64,000 nt of DNA, taken from positions 310,001 to 374,000 of the forward strand of contig NZ_WTYO01000002.1 in assembly GCF_009827515.1 (NCBI RefSeq), given 5' to 3'. The notes under the pieces were generated by a model. The model had not been told where the DNA came from, made no database searches, and saw only the letters and a list, made by a program, of their open reading frames with translations. The stretch comes from Pelagerythrobacter marinus. Lineage in GTDB: Bacteria; Pseudomonadota; Alphaproteobacteria; Sphingomonadales; Sphingomonadaceae. A program made the translations under genes and the position numbers. Shown in pieces: positions 48,079-63,452 of this stretch (positions are counted from its first letter, which is position 1; the number at the start of each line of letters is the position of its first letter).

Positions 48079-48498
48079 ATGGCGCGTTTCCTGGTGGTCG
48101 AGGCCCGGTTCTACGAACATCTCAACGACCTGTTGCTCGACGGCGCGCGCAGCGCGCTGGAGGCGGCGGGGCACGAAGTCGAGGTCGTGACCGTTCCGGG
48201 CGCGCTGGAGGTGCCCGGCGCGATCGCGCTTGCCGCCGAGAGCGGGCGGTTCGACGGCTTCGTCGCGCTCGGCATCGTCATTCGCGGCGAGACCTATCAC
48301 TTCGAGATCGTCGCGGGCGAGAGCGCGCGCGGGATCATGGCCCTTTCGATGGACGGCATTGCGATCGGCAACGGCATCCTGACGGTCGAGAACGAGGAAC
48401 AGGCGCTCGTCCGCGCGAAGAAGGCGGAAAAGGACAAGGGCGGCGAGGCTGCCCGCGCCGCCATGGCCATGCTGGCCCTGCAGGACAAGTTCGCTTGA
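48079..48498 (+). CDS. ribH: 6,7-dimethyl-8-ribityllumazine synthase
   Basis: This is the penultimate step of riboflavin synthesis. The product is 139 residues, the short form. Ala-Arg-Phe-Tyr (substrate stacking), Val-Pro-Gly-Ala-Leu-Glu-Val-Pro, [12 protein letters not shown] (catalytic His) and Gly-Ile-Leu-Thr-Val-Glu-Asn are all present. ATG 48079 is preferred; the open frame from 48040 adds residues foreign to the family. No other rib genes are in the window. Confidence 0.94.
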   Translation: MARFLVVEARFYEHLNDLLLDGARSALEAAGHEVEVVTVPGALEVPGAIALAAESGRFDGFVALGIVIRGETYHFEIVAGESARGIMALSMDGIAIGNGILTVENEEQALVRAKKAEKDKGGEAARAAMAMLALQDKFA

Positions 48499-48538
48499 TC
48501 GCGGCGTCCCGGCGCGATCGCCCGGCACAGGTGCCCGC

Positions 48539-48838
48539 GTGAACGGACCGCTCGAATGGATTGCCGCCATCGGCACGATGATCGCTGCCGGGCTGATCGC
48601 CGCCGACCTGGGGCGCAAGGCCACCGGCTGGGGCTTCGTGCTGTTCTGCGCTGTGGCGATCACCTGGATCGTGTCCGGCCTGACGAGCGGGGCCATGCCG
48701 ATCGCCGCGATGAACGCGATCCTGCTGGCCATCAACGCCTGGGGCGTGTGGCAATACCTGCTGAGCCCGCGCAACCGGCGCAAGCTGGAAAAGATGGAAG
48801 AGCTGGAGGAAGAGGCCGAACGCGAAGTGGACGGCTAG
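48539..48838 (+). CDS. Small membrane protein, unknown function
   Basis: The product is 99 residues with a GTG start, 40 bases after ribH. Three hydrophobic segments cover residues 5-80. They are followed by a strongly charged helix (Arg-Arg-Lys-Leu-Glu-Lys-Met-Glu-Glu-Leu-Glu-Glu) that is likely cytoplasmic. It may be co-transcribed with ribH. No family is recognised. Confidence 0.7.
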   Translation: MNGPLEWIAAIGTMIAAGLIAADLGRKATGWGFVLFCAVAITWIVSGLTSGAMPIAAMNAILLAINAWGVWQYLLSPRNRRKLEKMEELEEEAEREVDG

Positions 48839-48884
48839 GCCGCCCCTCTCGCGCTCCCCTCCCCCAGCCTTGGCCGCAGCGGCG

Positions 48885-50204
<1,320 letters not shown>

Positions 50205-50248
50205 CTATGACACCCCCATATCGGGTGTCTGGCGCCCCTCTATGCGCC

Positions 50249-50273
50249 GGAACAATGCGGCGCAAGTTGCGTT
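50249..50273 (+). promoter_or_regulatory. EcfG-type general-stress promoter of the YqjD-like operon
   Basis: GGAAC (50249-50253), 16 bases, CGTT (50270-50273), 75 bases before the first gene. This is an exact match to the GGAAC-N16-CGTT consensus for the EcfG sigma factor of alphaproteobacteria. Confidence 0.75.
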
Positions 50274-50347
50274 GGCAACCTGAACAGCTAAAGCGCCGAT
50301 GACGGCTGCGCGCTGCAAATCAAGTTGAGGGCTTAAGGGAACACGAC

Positions 50348-50965
50348 ATGGCTGACGCGACACCTTCCACCACCAAGAAGAAAACGACCGCCAAGAAGCC
50401 GGGGGCTCGCAGCACGGCGAAGGCGAAGACGGGTGCCGCCAGCACCCCCGCGCCCGAGAGCCGGACCCCTGATCAACCGACGACGGACCACCGGACCGAA
50501 GCCAAGTCGCGTTTCAACTCCGCGCTGGAGGAAGCCAAGGCCGGCGCCGCCGCGCTGAAGGCCGAGGCGGCCGATCGCGCCTCCGCCTATCGCGACCAGG
50601 CGCGCGACCGCTCCGACGACTGGGTCGCCGAGGCGAAGGCCTATGGCGAACAGGCGAAGGGCAAGAGCAAGGAACTCGCGACCGAGGGCAAGACCAAGGC
50701 GAGCGAGGCGCTGTCCTCGCTCAGCCGCATGGTTTCCGAGAATGCCACCGCGATCGACGAGAAGTTCGGTTCGCAATACGGCGATTACGCGCGCAAGGCC
50801 TCGCGCAGCCTCGAGGATGCCTCGGTCAAGCTCGACCAGAAGAGCGTCGACGAACTGAGCGACGAAGCGCGCGAAATGGTCCGCCGGAGTCCCGGCCTCG
50901 CGGTCGGGCTGGCGGCGGTCGCGGGTTTCATGCTGGCGCGGATGTTCCGCGGCAGCCGCGACTGA
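50348..50965 (+). CDS. DUF883/YqjD-like stress protein
   Basis: The product is 205 residues. The first 60 residues are Lys/Thr/Ala/Pro-rich and basic. Then comes a long amphipathic helical region with Ala-Lys-Ala repeats, and a single hydrophobic C-terminal segment with small residues (Gly-Leu-Ala-Val-Gly-Leu-Ala-Ala-Val-Ala-Gly). That layout matches ElaB/YgaM/YqjD proteins, which in E. coli are tail-anchored and bind ribosomes in stationary phase. It is first of four genes after an EcfG-type promoter. Confidence 0.75.
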   Translation: MADATPSTTKKKTTAKKPGARSTAKAKTGAASTPAPESRTPDQPTTDHRTEAKSRFNSALEEAKAGAAALKAEAADRASAYRDQARDRSDDWVAEAKAYGEQAKGKSKELATEGKTKASEALSSLSRMVSENATAIDEKFGSQYGDYARKASRSLEDASVKLDQKSVDELSDEAREMVRRSPGLAVGLAAVAGFMLARMFRGSRD

Positions 50966-50992
50966 TCCGCGCGCTTTCCCGAGGTGGCAACC

Positions 50993-51394
50993 ATGCATGA
51001 CGAGCCCCTGCCCCCCGGGCAGGACGGGCAGGAGAGTCCGGGCGCCGACCAGGCGCGCTCGGGCACTTCGCTGACCGACGATCTCGTCGCGCTGCTCGAA
51101 GACGGCAAGACCTACCTGGAGGCCGAGGCGGCCTATCAGAAAAGCCGCGCGGGTTTCGTCGCGGACAAGGGCAAGTGGGGGATCGTCCACGGCCTTGCCG
51201 CCTTCGCCCTCGTGCATATCGCGCTGATCGGGCTGGTGGTCGGCGTGGTCATCGCGCTCTCGCGCTTCCTCACCATCTGGGGCGCGACCGCGGCGGTGAC
51301 CGGGGTGCTCCTGCTCGGCGGATACTTGTTCGCGCGCAGCGCGATCCGGCATTTCAAGGAGGCCGGGGCCAGCTTCGGAGACGACAGCCCATGA
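50993..51394 (+). CDS. Phage-holin-like membrane protein (YqjE / DUF1469 type)
   Basis: The product is 133 residues. Two adjacent membrane helices in the second half follow a helix with Asp-Asp-Leu-Val-Ala-Leu-Leu-Glu-Asp-Gly-Lys-Thr-Tyr-Leu-Glu-Ala-Glu. This is the YqjE-like family, named for resemblance to holins and not phage-borne here. GAGGTGG precedes ATG 50993; GTG 50984 is less likely. It overlaps the next gene by ATGA. Confidence 0.75.
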   Translation: MHDEPLPPGQDGQESPGADQARSGTSLTDDLVALLEDGKTYLEAEAAYQKSRAGFVADKGKWGIVHGLAAFALVHIALIGLVVGVVIALSRFLTIWGATAAVTGVLLLGGYLFARSAIRHFKEAGASFGDDSP

Positions 51395-51714
51395 CCGAGG
51401 CCGAACACAGGATGGCGGAAGCCCGTGCGTTGCGCGACGCGGCGCTGGCGCTGGTAAAGGCGGACATCGCCCACCTGCAGACCGATCTCAACGCCAAGGG
51501 CATCGGCGCGCGCGTGCTGGAACGGCTGGCCGAAGGCGCGAGCGACGTGCTCGACGAGGCGACCGACGTCGCGGAGAACCACCGCGGCGTGCTGGTCACG
51601 CTGGTCGCGGCGATCGTGCTGTGGTTCGCGCGGCACCCCCTGATGGCCCTGTTCACCGGGGATGAAGCCGGGCGCGACGACGACGAGGCAGAGGCGAAAC
51701 TCGAAGGGGCTTGA
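51391..51714 (+). CDS. Small stress-operon membrane protein, unknown
   Basis: The product is 107 residues. An N-terminal coiled-coil-like helix is followed by one membrane helix (Val-Leu-Val-Thr-Leu-Val-Ala-Ala-Ile-Val-Leu-Trp-Phe) and an acidic tail. It sits in the place that yqjK has in E. coli, but sequence likeness is not evident. Its start overlaps the holin-like gene by four bases. Confidence 0.7.
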   Translation: MTEAEHRMAEARALRDAALALVKADIAHLQTDLNAKGIGARVLERLAEGASDVLDEATDVAENHRGVLVTLVAAIVLWFARHPLMALFTGDEAGRDDDEAEAKLEGA

Positions 51715-51759
51715 GCCCGTTCGGTTCCCGACAACCCAATTCAGCGGAGACTAACGACA

Positions 51760-52254
51760 ATGGCCGACAACGAGAAAAGCGAAGAGCTGAAGAACCGGAT
51801 CGAGGCGGGCCAGCAGCGGCACGCGAACCGCTCGATGGGCGACTATGCCCGCGAGGCGCGCGACACCGCGACCGCTTTCGTCAAGGACCACCCGATCGCG
51901 ACCGTTGCCGGCGGCCTGGCGCTGGGCGTTATCATCGCCAGCATCGTTCCCGGCCCCGGCCGGCGCATGCGCAAGAAGGCCGTGCGTCGCGGCTCGGCCA
52001 TGGCCGCGATCCTGGCCGAGATGGGGGCCGCCTATGGCGCTTCCCTGCTCGACAACCTCGGCTCGGCAGCCAGGACCGGCGGCGACCGGCTGGAGGACAT
52101 CGGCGATTCGATCGGCGACAGCGCCCGCGATTTCCGCCGCGAGGTCGGCTCCCAGCGCGACGCGGCGCGCGAAACCGTGCGCCGCCTGACGCGCGATGCC
52201 GGCAAGCGGACCGGGCGCACGGTGCGCGACCTGAAGCAGCGCATCGCCCACTGA
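51760..52254 (+). CDS. DUF883-like membrane-associated protein
   Basis: The product is 164 residues. Asp-His-Pro-Ile-Ala-Thr-Val-Ala-Gly-Gly-Leu-Ala-Leu-Gly-Val is the membrane segment, similar to the anchor of YqjD-type proteins but placed mid-protein. Charged helices flank it, with many Arg/Asp in the tail. It is last of the four-gene unit. It lies 45 bases after the previous gene and is probably also under the EcfG-type promoter. Confidence 0.7.
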   Translation: MADNEKSEELKNRIEAGQQRHANRSMGDYAREARDTATAFVKDHPIATVAGGLALGVIIASIVPGPGRRMRKKAVRRGSAMAAILAEMGAAYGASLLDNLGSAARTGGDRLEDIGDSIGDSARDFRREVGSQRDAARETVRRLTRDAGKRTGRTVRDLKQRIAH

Positions 52255-52313
52255 CGGCCCCCGCGGCCGCAAGGGGCGCGCAGCGGCGCGGCGGGGTTGC
52301 CTGCCGCGCCGTT

Positions 52314-52322
52314 TGCTATAAG
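52314..52322 (+). promoter_or_regulatory. Extended -10 promoter element before DUF4170 gene
   Basis: TG-CC-free spacing gives T-G-C-TATAAG (TG at 52314-52315, TATAAG at 52317-52322), an extended -10, about 50 bases before the start. No good -35 is present, as is usual for extended -10 promoters. Confidence 0.45.
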
Positions 52323-52371
52323 GGCCGCGCCGTTCCCCAACCCTCCTCCCTCATGGTTCAGGACCGAAGAC

Positions 52372-52602
52372 ATGGAAGAAACCGAAGCACCCCAGCGGCT
52401 CCACCTCGTCATGGGCGGGCGCGTGAAGGATCCCCGCACGCTGGAATTCCAGGACCCGGAAAGCATCCACGTGGTCGGCGTGTTCAGCGATTACGACAGC
52501 GCGGTCGAGGCCTGGCGCGGCAATGCGCAGCGCACCGTGGACGATGCTGAAATGAAATACGTCGTCGTCCACCTGCACCGCCTGCTGACGCCGGACGCCT
52601 GA
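52372..52602 (+). CDS. DUF4170 small protein
   Basis: The product is 76 residues, compact and soluble. Met-Gly-Gly-Arg-Val and Tyr-Val-Val-Val-His-Leu-His-Arg-Leu are the recognisable parts of DUF4170, a conserved alphaproteobacterial family of unknown role. ATG 52372 is chosen; an upstream reading to 52297 crosses the promoter. A strong terminator follows. Confidence 0.8.
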   Translation: MEETEAPQRLHLVMGGRVKDPRTLEFQDPESIHVVGVFSDYDSAVEAWRGNAQRTVDDAEMKYVVVHLHRLLTPDA

Positions 52603-52609
52603 CAGGCGA

Positions 52610-52641
52610 AAGGCCCCGGACGCGGTCCGGGGCCTTCGTTT
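52610..52641. terminator. Bidirectional terminator between DUF4170 and greA
   Basis: There are 12-bp perfect arms, AAGGCCCCGGAC (52610-52621) and GTCCGGGGCCTT (52625-52636), with a 3-base loop. CGTTT follows on the plus strand, and a short T-run on the minus strand. It is shared by convergent DUF4170 and greA transcripts. Confidence 0.85.
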
Positions 52642-52672
52642 CATCCGCCCGCGGCCCGCGCCGCGGCCCGGA

Positions 52673-53149
52673 TCAGATGAATTCAATCTTGTCGACGAGG
52701 TAGAACTTGTCGCCCGAAGGCACGGTCACCTCGATCTCGTCGCCCACCGACTTGCCGATCAGCGCGCGCCCCAGCGGCGAGTTGTAGCTGATCCGCCCCC
52801 GGTTCGCGTCGGCTTCCGTCTGGCCGACGATCTGGTATTTCACCGGCTTGTCGTCGTCGTCCAGCAGGGTCACGGTCGCGCCGAAAACGATCTTGTCGCC
52901 CGAAAGGGTCGTCGGATCGATGATCTGGGCGCGGCTGACGCGATCTTCCAGTTCGGCGATCTGCGCCTCGACCTGGCCCTGCCGTTCCTTCGCCGCGTGG
53001 TATTCGGCGTTTTCCGACAGGTCGCCATGGGCGCGCGCTTCTTCGATCGCGTCGACGATCTTCGGCCGTTCCGCGCGCAGGGACTTGAGGTCGGCAGTCA
53101 GCCGCTCGTAACCCTCTGCCAGCATCGGAACCTTTTCCATCGTAGCCAT
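52673..53149 (-). CDS. greA: Transcription elongation factor GreA
   Basis: The product is 158 residues. It rescues backtracked RNA polymerase by stimulating transcript cleavage. The N-terminal coiled coil has the acidic tip Gly-Asp-Leu-Ser-Glu-Asn-Ala-Glu-Tyr. The C-terminal FKBP-like domain has [16 protein letters not shown]. It is 108 bases downstream of carB on the same strand, an order kept in many alphaproteobacteria. Confidence 0.96.
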   Translation of the reverse strand: MATMEKVPMLAEGYERLTADLKSLRAERPKIVDAIEEARAHGDLSENAEYHAAKERQGQVEAQIAELEDRVSRAQIIDPTTLSGDKIVFGATVTLLDDDDKPVKYQIVGQTEADANRGRISYNSPLGRALIGKSVGDEIEVTVPSGDKFYLVDKIEFI

Positions 53150-53257
53150 CGCGTCTTTCCTCCATGCGTCCCCGTCACGGCAATTCCGCCCTGTGCCCCT
53201 CCGTCGGGGAGGCGGCGGCGAAACGGGCGGAATGTTCGGGAGGGAACGCGGGTTGTT

Positions 53258-56580
<3,323 letters not shown>

Positions 56581-56581
<1 letters not shown>

Positions 56582-56808
56582 TAGAAATGGGCTTTCCCAA
56601 GCTGGACGAATTTGTCGAATGCGGCCTTGTCCAGCCGCGTAGTCTGCGAAAGCTTTCCAGGCACTTCTCGCGTAGATCGGCCATAGGTATCAATTTGGAT
56701 GAAACGCTCGTTGCCGCAATCAACAAGTCGTACGACCGCACGTTCAACCTCATCATGTGGCTGGGCGTTGTCGGATTTCTCGACTTCAAAAGTGCGAACT
56801 GTGGCCAT
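56581..56808 (-). CDS. Small conserved ORF between carA and carB
   Basis: The product is 75 residues, of a small family of stand-alone proteins with the signature Ile-Gln-Ile-Asp-Thr-Tyr-Gly and Pro-Gly-Lys-Leu-Ser-Gln-Thr. The function is unknown. It is coupled at both ends by TAATG overlaps (carA stop 56808-56810, carB start 56579-56581). Hand count gives 53% G+C over 56701-56760, much below its neighbours, and codon choice is different, so it may be a late arrival. No toxin or DNA-binding motif was recognised. Confidence 0.75.
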
Positions 56809-57998
56809 TACCGCTCTCCCAGCATCCCCACGAACTTCTCGAACAGGTAGAAGCTGTCCTGCGGGCCCGGGCTCGCTTCGGGGTGGTACTGCACGCCGAA
56901 GGCCTTCTTGCCCTTGATCGCGATGCCGCAGTTGGAGCCGTCGAACAGGCTGACGTGCGTTTCCTCGACCCCTTCGGGAAGCGCGGCGTTATCGACCGCG
57001 AAGCCGTGGTTCATGCTGGTGATCTCGACCACGCCGTCCGCCAGCCGTTTGACCGGGTGGTTCGCGCCGCGGTGGCCCTGGTGCATCTTGGCGGTCTTCG
57101 CCCCCGCGGCCAGCGCCAGCATCTGGTGGCCGAGGCAGATGCCGAAGATCGGCATGTCGCGTTCCAGCAGGCCCTTGATCACCGGCACCGCGTATTCGCC
57201 GGTCGCCGCCGGGTCGCCCGGACCGTTGGAAAGGAACACGCCCTGCGGCGAAAGCGCCATGATCTCGTCCAGCGAGGTCTTCGCCGGAACCACCGTCACC
57301 CGCGCGCCGGCGCGCACGAGGTTGCGGAAGATGTTGTCCTTGCTGCCGTAATCGATCGCCACGACATGGGGACGCCCCTCGTCGCGCGGGGAACGGCCAT
57401 AGCCGCTGCCGAGCCGCCAGTAGCCGCCTTCCCAGCGTTCCTGCTTCTCGCGGCTGACGCGCCGGGCGAGGTCCATCCCTTCCAGCCCCGGCCATTCCTG
57501 TGCGCGCCGGAGCAGCGCCGGGATGTCGAAGTTTCCATCGGGATCGTGCGCGATTACCGCGTTGGGCGCGCCGTTCAGCCGGATGCGCCGGGTCAGCGCG
57601 CGCGTATCGACGCCCGACAGGCCGATCTTGCCCTGCGCGGCCAGCCACTCGCCGAACTCCTCGCGGGCGCGGAAGTTCGAATGCGGCGTCACCTCCTCGC
57701 GCACGATGCAGCCCACCGCGCCTTCGACCTTCGATTCGACGTCTTCGGCGTTCGCGCCGACGTTCCCGACGTGGGGGAAAGTGAACGTGACGATCTGCCC
57801 GGCGTAGGAAGGGTCGGTCATCACTTCCTGGTAACCGGTCATCGCGGTGTTGAAGCACACTTCGCCCACCGCGGCGCCCACGGCCCCGAAGCCCCTGCCC
57901 CAGACCAGGCTCCCGTCGGCCAGAACCAGCACGCCGGTCGCTCCTTTGGGTTGCGCAGGCGTGTTAACGGGGTCTGCCATGGGGCGCTCCGAGTTCAT
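56808..57998 (-). CDS. carA: Carbamoyl-phosphate synthase small subunit
   Basis: This is the glutamine amidotransferase subunit that feeds ammonia to CarB. It has 396 residues. The class I nucleophile is in Ile-Phe-Gly-Ile-Cys-Leu-Gly-His-Gln-Met, the catalytic His/Glu in Gln-Tyr-His-Pro-Glu-Ala-Ser-Pro-Gly-Pro. The N-terminal domain has Met-Thr-Gly-Tyr-Gln-Glu-Val-Met-Thr-Asp-Pro-Ser-Tyr. An in-frame ATG at 57980 is an equally possible start. It is first gene of carA-ORF-carB, with greA behind. Confidence 0.96.
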   Translation of the reverse strand: MNSERPMADPVNTPAQPKGATGVLVLADGSLVWGRGFGAVGAAVGEVCFNTAMTGYQEVMTDPSYAGQIVTFTFPHVGNVGANAEDVESKVEGAVGCIVREEVTPHSNFRAREEFGEWLAAQGKIGLSGVDTRALTRRIRLNGAPNAVIAHDPDGNFDIPALLRRAQEWPGLEGMDLARRVSREKQERWEGGYWRLGSGYGRSPRDEGRPHVVAIDYGSKDNIFRNLVRAGARVTVVPAKTSLDEIMALSPQGVFLSNGPGDPAATGEYAVPVIKGLLERDMPIFGICLGHQMLALAAGAKTAKMHQGHRGANHPVKRLADGVVEITSMNHGFAVDNAALPEGVEETHVSLFDGSNCGIAIKGKKAFGVQYHPEASPGPQDSFYLFEKFVGMLGER

Positions 57999-58130
57999 TG
58001 GTTTTCCGGTAATGTCGCTAAGTCCCAGCCGCTAGGCGCGGGCGCGGTTTCCGTCAACCTGTCCAATTGCGAATTATCGGGGTAAGGCCCCCGGCATCGA
58101 GAAATTCCTTTGCGCAAGAGAGCTTTTTCC

Positions 58131-58583
58131 ATGATCCGCGACGACATCAAGCAGGCCACCGTCCAGGCGATGAAGGCGGGCGACAAGCAGCGCACGGCCG
58201 CGCTGCGGCTGATCGCCGCCAAGATCAAGGACCGCGATATCGAACAGCGCACCAGCGGCAAGGACGTCGACGACGACGCGCTGGTGACCGAGGTGCTGCA
58301 GAAAATGGCCAAGCAGCGGCGCGAATCGATCCAGATGTACGAAGACGGCGGCCGCACCGAGCTGGCCGAGCAGGAAAAGGCCGAGCTGGCGGTGATCGAG
58401 GAATACCTGCCGCAGATGATGGACGAGGCCGAAACGCGCGCCGCGATCGCGGCGGTCAAGGCCGACCTCGGCGCCGATTCGATCAAGGACATGGGCCGCG
58501 TCATGGGGGAACTAAAAGCCCGCCACGGCGCTGTGCTCGACATGAGCCGGGCCAGCGCCCTGGTGAAGGAGAGCCTTGCATGA
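58131..58583 (+). CDS. GatB/YqeY domain protein
   Basis: The product is 150 residues, a stand-alone helical domain resembling the tail of GatB. Visible features are Met-Lys-Ala-Gly-Asp-Lys, Arg-Thr-Ala-Ala-Leu-Arg-Leu-Ile, and Glu-Tyr-Leu-Pro-Gln-Met with Met-Gly-Arg-Val-Met near the end. The role is unclear, possibly related to tRNA. It overlaps the downstream lipoprotein by ATGA and stands upstream of dnaG-rpoD, a common order in alphaproteobacteria. Confidence 0.93.
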   Translation: MIRDDIKQATVQAMKAGDKQRTAALRLIAAKIKDRDIEQRTSGKDVDDDALVTEVLQKMAKQRRESIQMYEDGGRTELAEQEKAELAVIEEYLPQMMDEAETRAAIAAVKADLGADSIKDMGRVMGELKARHGAVLDMSRASALVKESLA

Positions 58584-59335
58584 CACGCCGTTTCGCCATC
58601 CTCGCCGCGGTCGGCACGATCGCCCTGGCCGCATGTTCGGACAATACCGGCAGCGATGGCGAAGAGGCCGTGACCGACCTCGACCGGGTCGCGAGCGACG
58701 GGGCGGCGGAAGCGGCCGCGAAAGCACTGCCGGCAGGCGATTTCGCCGAGCTGACGCTGGGCGCGAAGATCGCCGGACCGCGGGGCGAGGACGTCGAGGG
58801 GGCGCTGTCCAACGCGGCCGGCAACTTCGCCGACATCCGTTCCTACGTCGCCTGTCCGGCGGGGATCGACCCGTGCGATCCGGCCAGCGCGCCGGCGGGG
58901 ACGGTGTTCACTTACGTCCACGTCGTCCATCCAGGGGAGGACAACGACCCGTCCACCGGCGACGGCGAAGGCAATACCTCGTCCGACGTCGAACGCGCGA
59001 GCGAGTTCCGCCTGACCATGCCCGCCCATGGCTTCACCGGGCAGGCCGGCTATTCGAAGGCGGAAGCCCTCGCCGCCATCGGGGCCAAGGCCGACGTGGT
59101 CGTCACCTGCCACGAAGGCGGCATCGTCTGGACGGTGAACGCGGGCGACGGCGGGGATCAGTGGGAACAGGCCGAGCCGCTGACGTTCTACTGGCAATCG
59201 ACCGTGCCGCCCGCCGGGCCGCGCGATGCCTATGCCATTTTCGCCAACTATACCGCCGCCCACGGCCCCGGCCCCTACCCGGCGGCCGACGAAGCGGCAG
59301 GCAACGCCTGCACCGCCCCGCGCGCGGCCGGCTGA
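58580..59335 (+). CDS. Hypothetical lipoprotein between yqeY and dnaG
   Basis: The product is 251 residues. The leader ends in Ile-Ala-Leu-Ala-Ala-Cys, a lipobox. After a Glu/Asp-rich stretch, the mature domain contains two cysteines (Val-Ala-Cys-Pro and Asp-Pro-Cys-Asp) and a His-Pro-Gly-Glu-Asp-Asn-Asp motif. No family is recognised. It begins inside the yqeY stop (ATGA, 58580-58583), so it is coupled to yqeY although the usual alphaproteobacterial order is yqeY then dnaG directly. Confidence 0.75.
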   Translation: MTRRFAILAAVGTIALAACSDNTGSDGEEAVTDLDRVASDGAAEAAAKALPAGDFAELTLGAKIAGPRGEDVEGALSNAAGNFADIRSYVACPAGIDPCDPASAPAGTVFTYVHVVHPGEDNDPSTGDGEGNTSSDVERASEFRLTMPAHGFTGQAGYSKAEALAAIGAKADVVVTCHEGGIVWTVNAGDGGDQWEQAEPLTFYWQSTVPPAGPRDAYAIFANYTAAHGPGPYPAADEAAGNACTAPRAAG

Positions 59336-59376
59336 TCGCCCTTGCGCTCGCCGGGCGCGCCGCGCATTGATCGCGC

Positions 59377-61263
59377 ATGGCGCTGACCCCCCAATGGCTG
59401 GACGAACTGCGATCGCGCGTGACGCTGTCGAGCGTCATAATGCGCACGACCAAGCTCCAGCGCGCGGGGCGCGAGTGGAAGGCCTGCTGCCCGTTCCATG
59501 ACGAGAAGACGCCCAGCTTCACGGTAAGCGACGAAAAGGGGTTCTATCACTGCTTCGGCTGCGGCGCGCACGGCGACGTGATCCGCTGGATGACCGACCA
59601 GCGCGGCCTTTCGTTCATGGACGCGGTCAAGGAACTCGCCGCCGAAGCCGGGATGGAGATGCCCGCCCCCGATCCGCGCGCCGCGCGCCGCGCGCAGGAA
59701 CGCGCCGGACTGCACGACGTGATGCAGGCCGCGCAGGACTGGTTCGCCGCCAACCTGCAGGGGCCCGGCGGCGCCCGGGCGCGCGAATACCTCGCCTCGC
59801 GCGGGTTCAGCCCGCGCACGGTCGAGCGGTTCGGCTTCGGCTTCGCGCCGGGGGAGCGGCAGGCGATGAAGGCCGCGCTATCGCAGTTCGACGAAAGCCT
59901 GCTGATCGAGGCCGGGCTGCGGATCGCGGTCGAGGATCGCGATCCCTACGACCGTTTCCGCGCGCGCCTGATGCTGCCGATCCACGATGCCCGCGGGCGG
60001 GTGATCGCGTTCGGCGGGCGCATCCTCGAAAGCGACAGCAAGGCGCCCAAGTACCTCAATTCGCCCGATACGCCGCTGTTCGACAAGGGGCGTACGCTCT
60101 ACAACCTCCACCGTGCCGGCCCCGCCTCACGCCAGAGCGGGCGGATGATCGTGGTCGAAGGCTACATGGACGTGATCGCGCTCGCGGCCCACGGGTTCGA
60201 GGACGCCGTGGCCCCGCTCGGCACGGCGCTCACCGAACAGCAGATCGAGCTGCTCTGGCGCATGGTCGAACGGCCGGTGCTCTGCTTCGACGGGGACGCC
60301 GCCGGCCAGCGCGCGGCCATGCGCGCGATCGGGCGCGCCCTGCCCCTGCTGCGCCCTGCCCATTCGCTCGCCATCGTGCGCCTGCCGGCCGGGCTCGACC
60401 CCGACGACCTGCTGAAAAAGGAAGGGCCGGCCGCGATGGAAAGGCTCCTGGCGGCCCCCGCCACCCTGCTCGACACGCTGTGGGAGTTCGAGAAGAACGC
60501 CCAGGCGCTCGACACGCCCGAGGACAAGGCCGGGCTGAAGCAGCGCCTGCTCGATCACGTCGAGCGGATCGAGCATCCCGATATCCGCGCCCTCTACAAG
60601 CGCGAGCTGCTGGAGCGCTTCTCCGCCTTCGCCTTTCCCCGGCGCGAGCGCAGCTTCACCCCGCGCGGGGGCGGGCCGCGCGACCGGCGCCAGGCGATCC
60701 CGCGCCTTTCGCCCGAGACCGCCCGCCGCCTGCGCGGCGCGCGCGAGGGGTCGCGCGACCAGCTGGTCTCCGCCGTTATCGCCGGCCTGATGCGCTACCC
60801 CGACGAGGCGCTCCGCCATGCCGAGCAGCTGGGCCGCTTCGCGCAGCTCGACCGCAAGGCCGGCCCGGCGGTGGACGCGGTGCTGGAAGCGGTGGAAATG
60901 CTTGAACCGGGCGAGACTTTGCCCATATCGTCGTTCGACGGTCCCGTCGCGCCGCCGGATAACACCCGCTTCGCCTTCCTCGGAGAAGGCATCGATCCGC
61001 AAGTCGCGCGCGAACAGTTGGCCGAAGCCGTGGCGCTGCTGGTCGAACGGCCTGCGCTGGAAGCTGCCCTCGCCGCAGCGACAGCGCGGTTCGAAACCGA
61101 CCCGGAAGGAGCTTTCGCCGAGCAACAGAGATTGCTCAAACGAAAGCTGGAATTTGAGCGGCGACTAGGGCAAATGTCGAGCCGACGGGCTGCTTCGGCG
61201 GCCCAAGCTGATTCAACGCGCCGGGGGGAGACAGGGCCCGCCAATGGCGCAGACACGGAATGA
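59377..61263 (+). CDS. dnaG: DNA primase
   Basis: This enzyme makes RNA primers at the replication fork. It has 628 residues. The N-terminal zinc ribbon has Cys-Cys-Pro-Phe-His and Cys-Phe-Gly-Cys-Gly. The Toprim domain has Val-Val-Glu-Gly-Tyr-Met-Asp-Val and Asp-Gly-Asp-Ala-Ala-Gly. The C-terminal helicase-binding domain is present. It is followed closely by rpoD, whose potential upstream start lies inside its last codons. Confidence 0.97.
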   Translation: MALTPQWLDELRSRVTLSSVIMRTTKLQRAGREWKACCPFHDEKTPSFTVSDEKGFYHCFGCGAHGDVIRWMTDQRGLSFMDAVKELAAEAGMEMPAPDPRAARRAQERAGLHDVMQAAQDWFAANLQGPGGARAREYLASRGFSPRTVERFGFGFAPGERQAMKAALSQFDESLLIEAGLRIAVEDRDPYDRFRARLMLPIHDARGRVIAFGGRILESDSKAPKYLNSPDTPLFDKGRTLYNLHRAGPASRQSGRMIVVEGYMDVIALAAHGFEDAVAPLGTALTEQQIELLWRMVERPVLCFDGDAAGQRAAMRAIGRALPLLRPAHSLAIVRLPAGLDPDDLLKKEGPAAMERLLAAPATLLDTLWEFEKNAQALDTPEDKAGLKQRLLDHVERIEHPDIRALYKRELLERFSAFAFPRRERSFTPRGGGPRDRRQAIPRLSPETARRLRGAREGSRDQLVSAVIAGLMRYPDEALRHAEQLGRFAQLDRKAGPAVDAVLEAVEMLEPGETLPISSFDGPVAPPDNTRFAFLGEGIDPQVAREQLAEAVALLVERPALEAALAAATARFETDPEGAFAEQQRLLKRKLEFERRLGQMSSRRAASAAQADSTRRGETGPANGADTE

Positions 61264-61273
61264 ACGCATCTTC

Positions 61274-63295
<2,022 letters not shown>

Positions 63296-63428
63296 GCTCC
63301 GCCGGGCGGAGGCGGCCCGTTCCCCCTTCGCCCGCGCGCCTGTGCGACAAAATCCTGACATGAAAGGCATTCGGGCGGGAACCGGAGCGGTTCTCGCGCG
63401 CTATTGGCGCACCCGAGGGAGGGAAATC

Positions 63429-63452
63429 GTGAGCGTCAGCATTGTCCATTGA
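63429..63452 (+). other. Possible 7-codon leader ORF before the PAS gene
   Basis: GTG at 63429 has the best ribosome site in the area (GGGAGGG, 63417-63423) but reads only seven codons to TGA at 63450-63452. The PAS frame starts at TTG 63442, inside it. Either the short reading couples translation to the PAS gene, or one base is wrong and the PAS protein really begins at the GTG. Confidence 0.3.

Noticed and set aside
50984-51394. Prophage remnant signalled by a holin-like gene
   Set aside because: It is a YqjE-type protein inside a stress operon with an EcfG-type promoter; no endolysin, capsid, integrase or attachment site is near.
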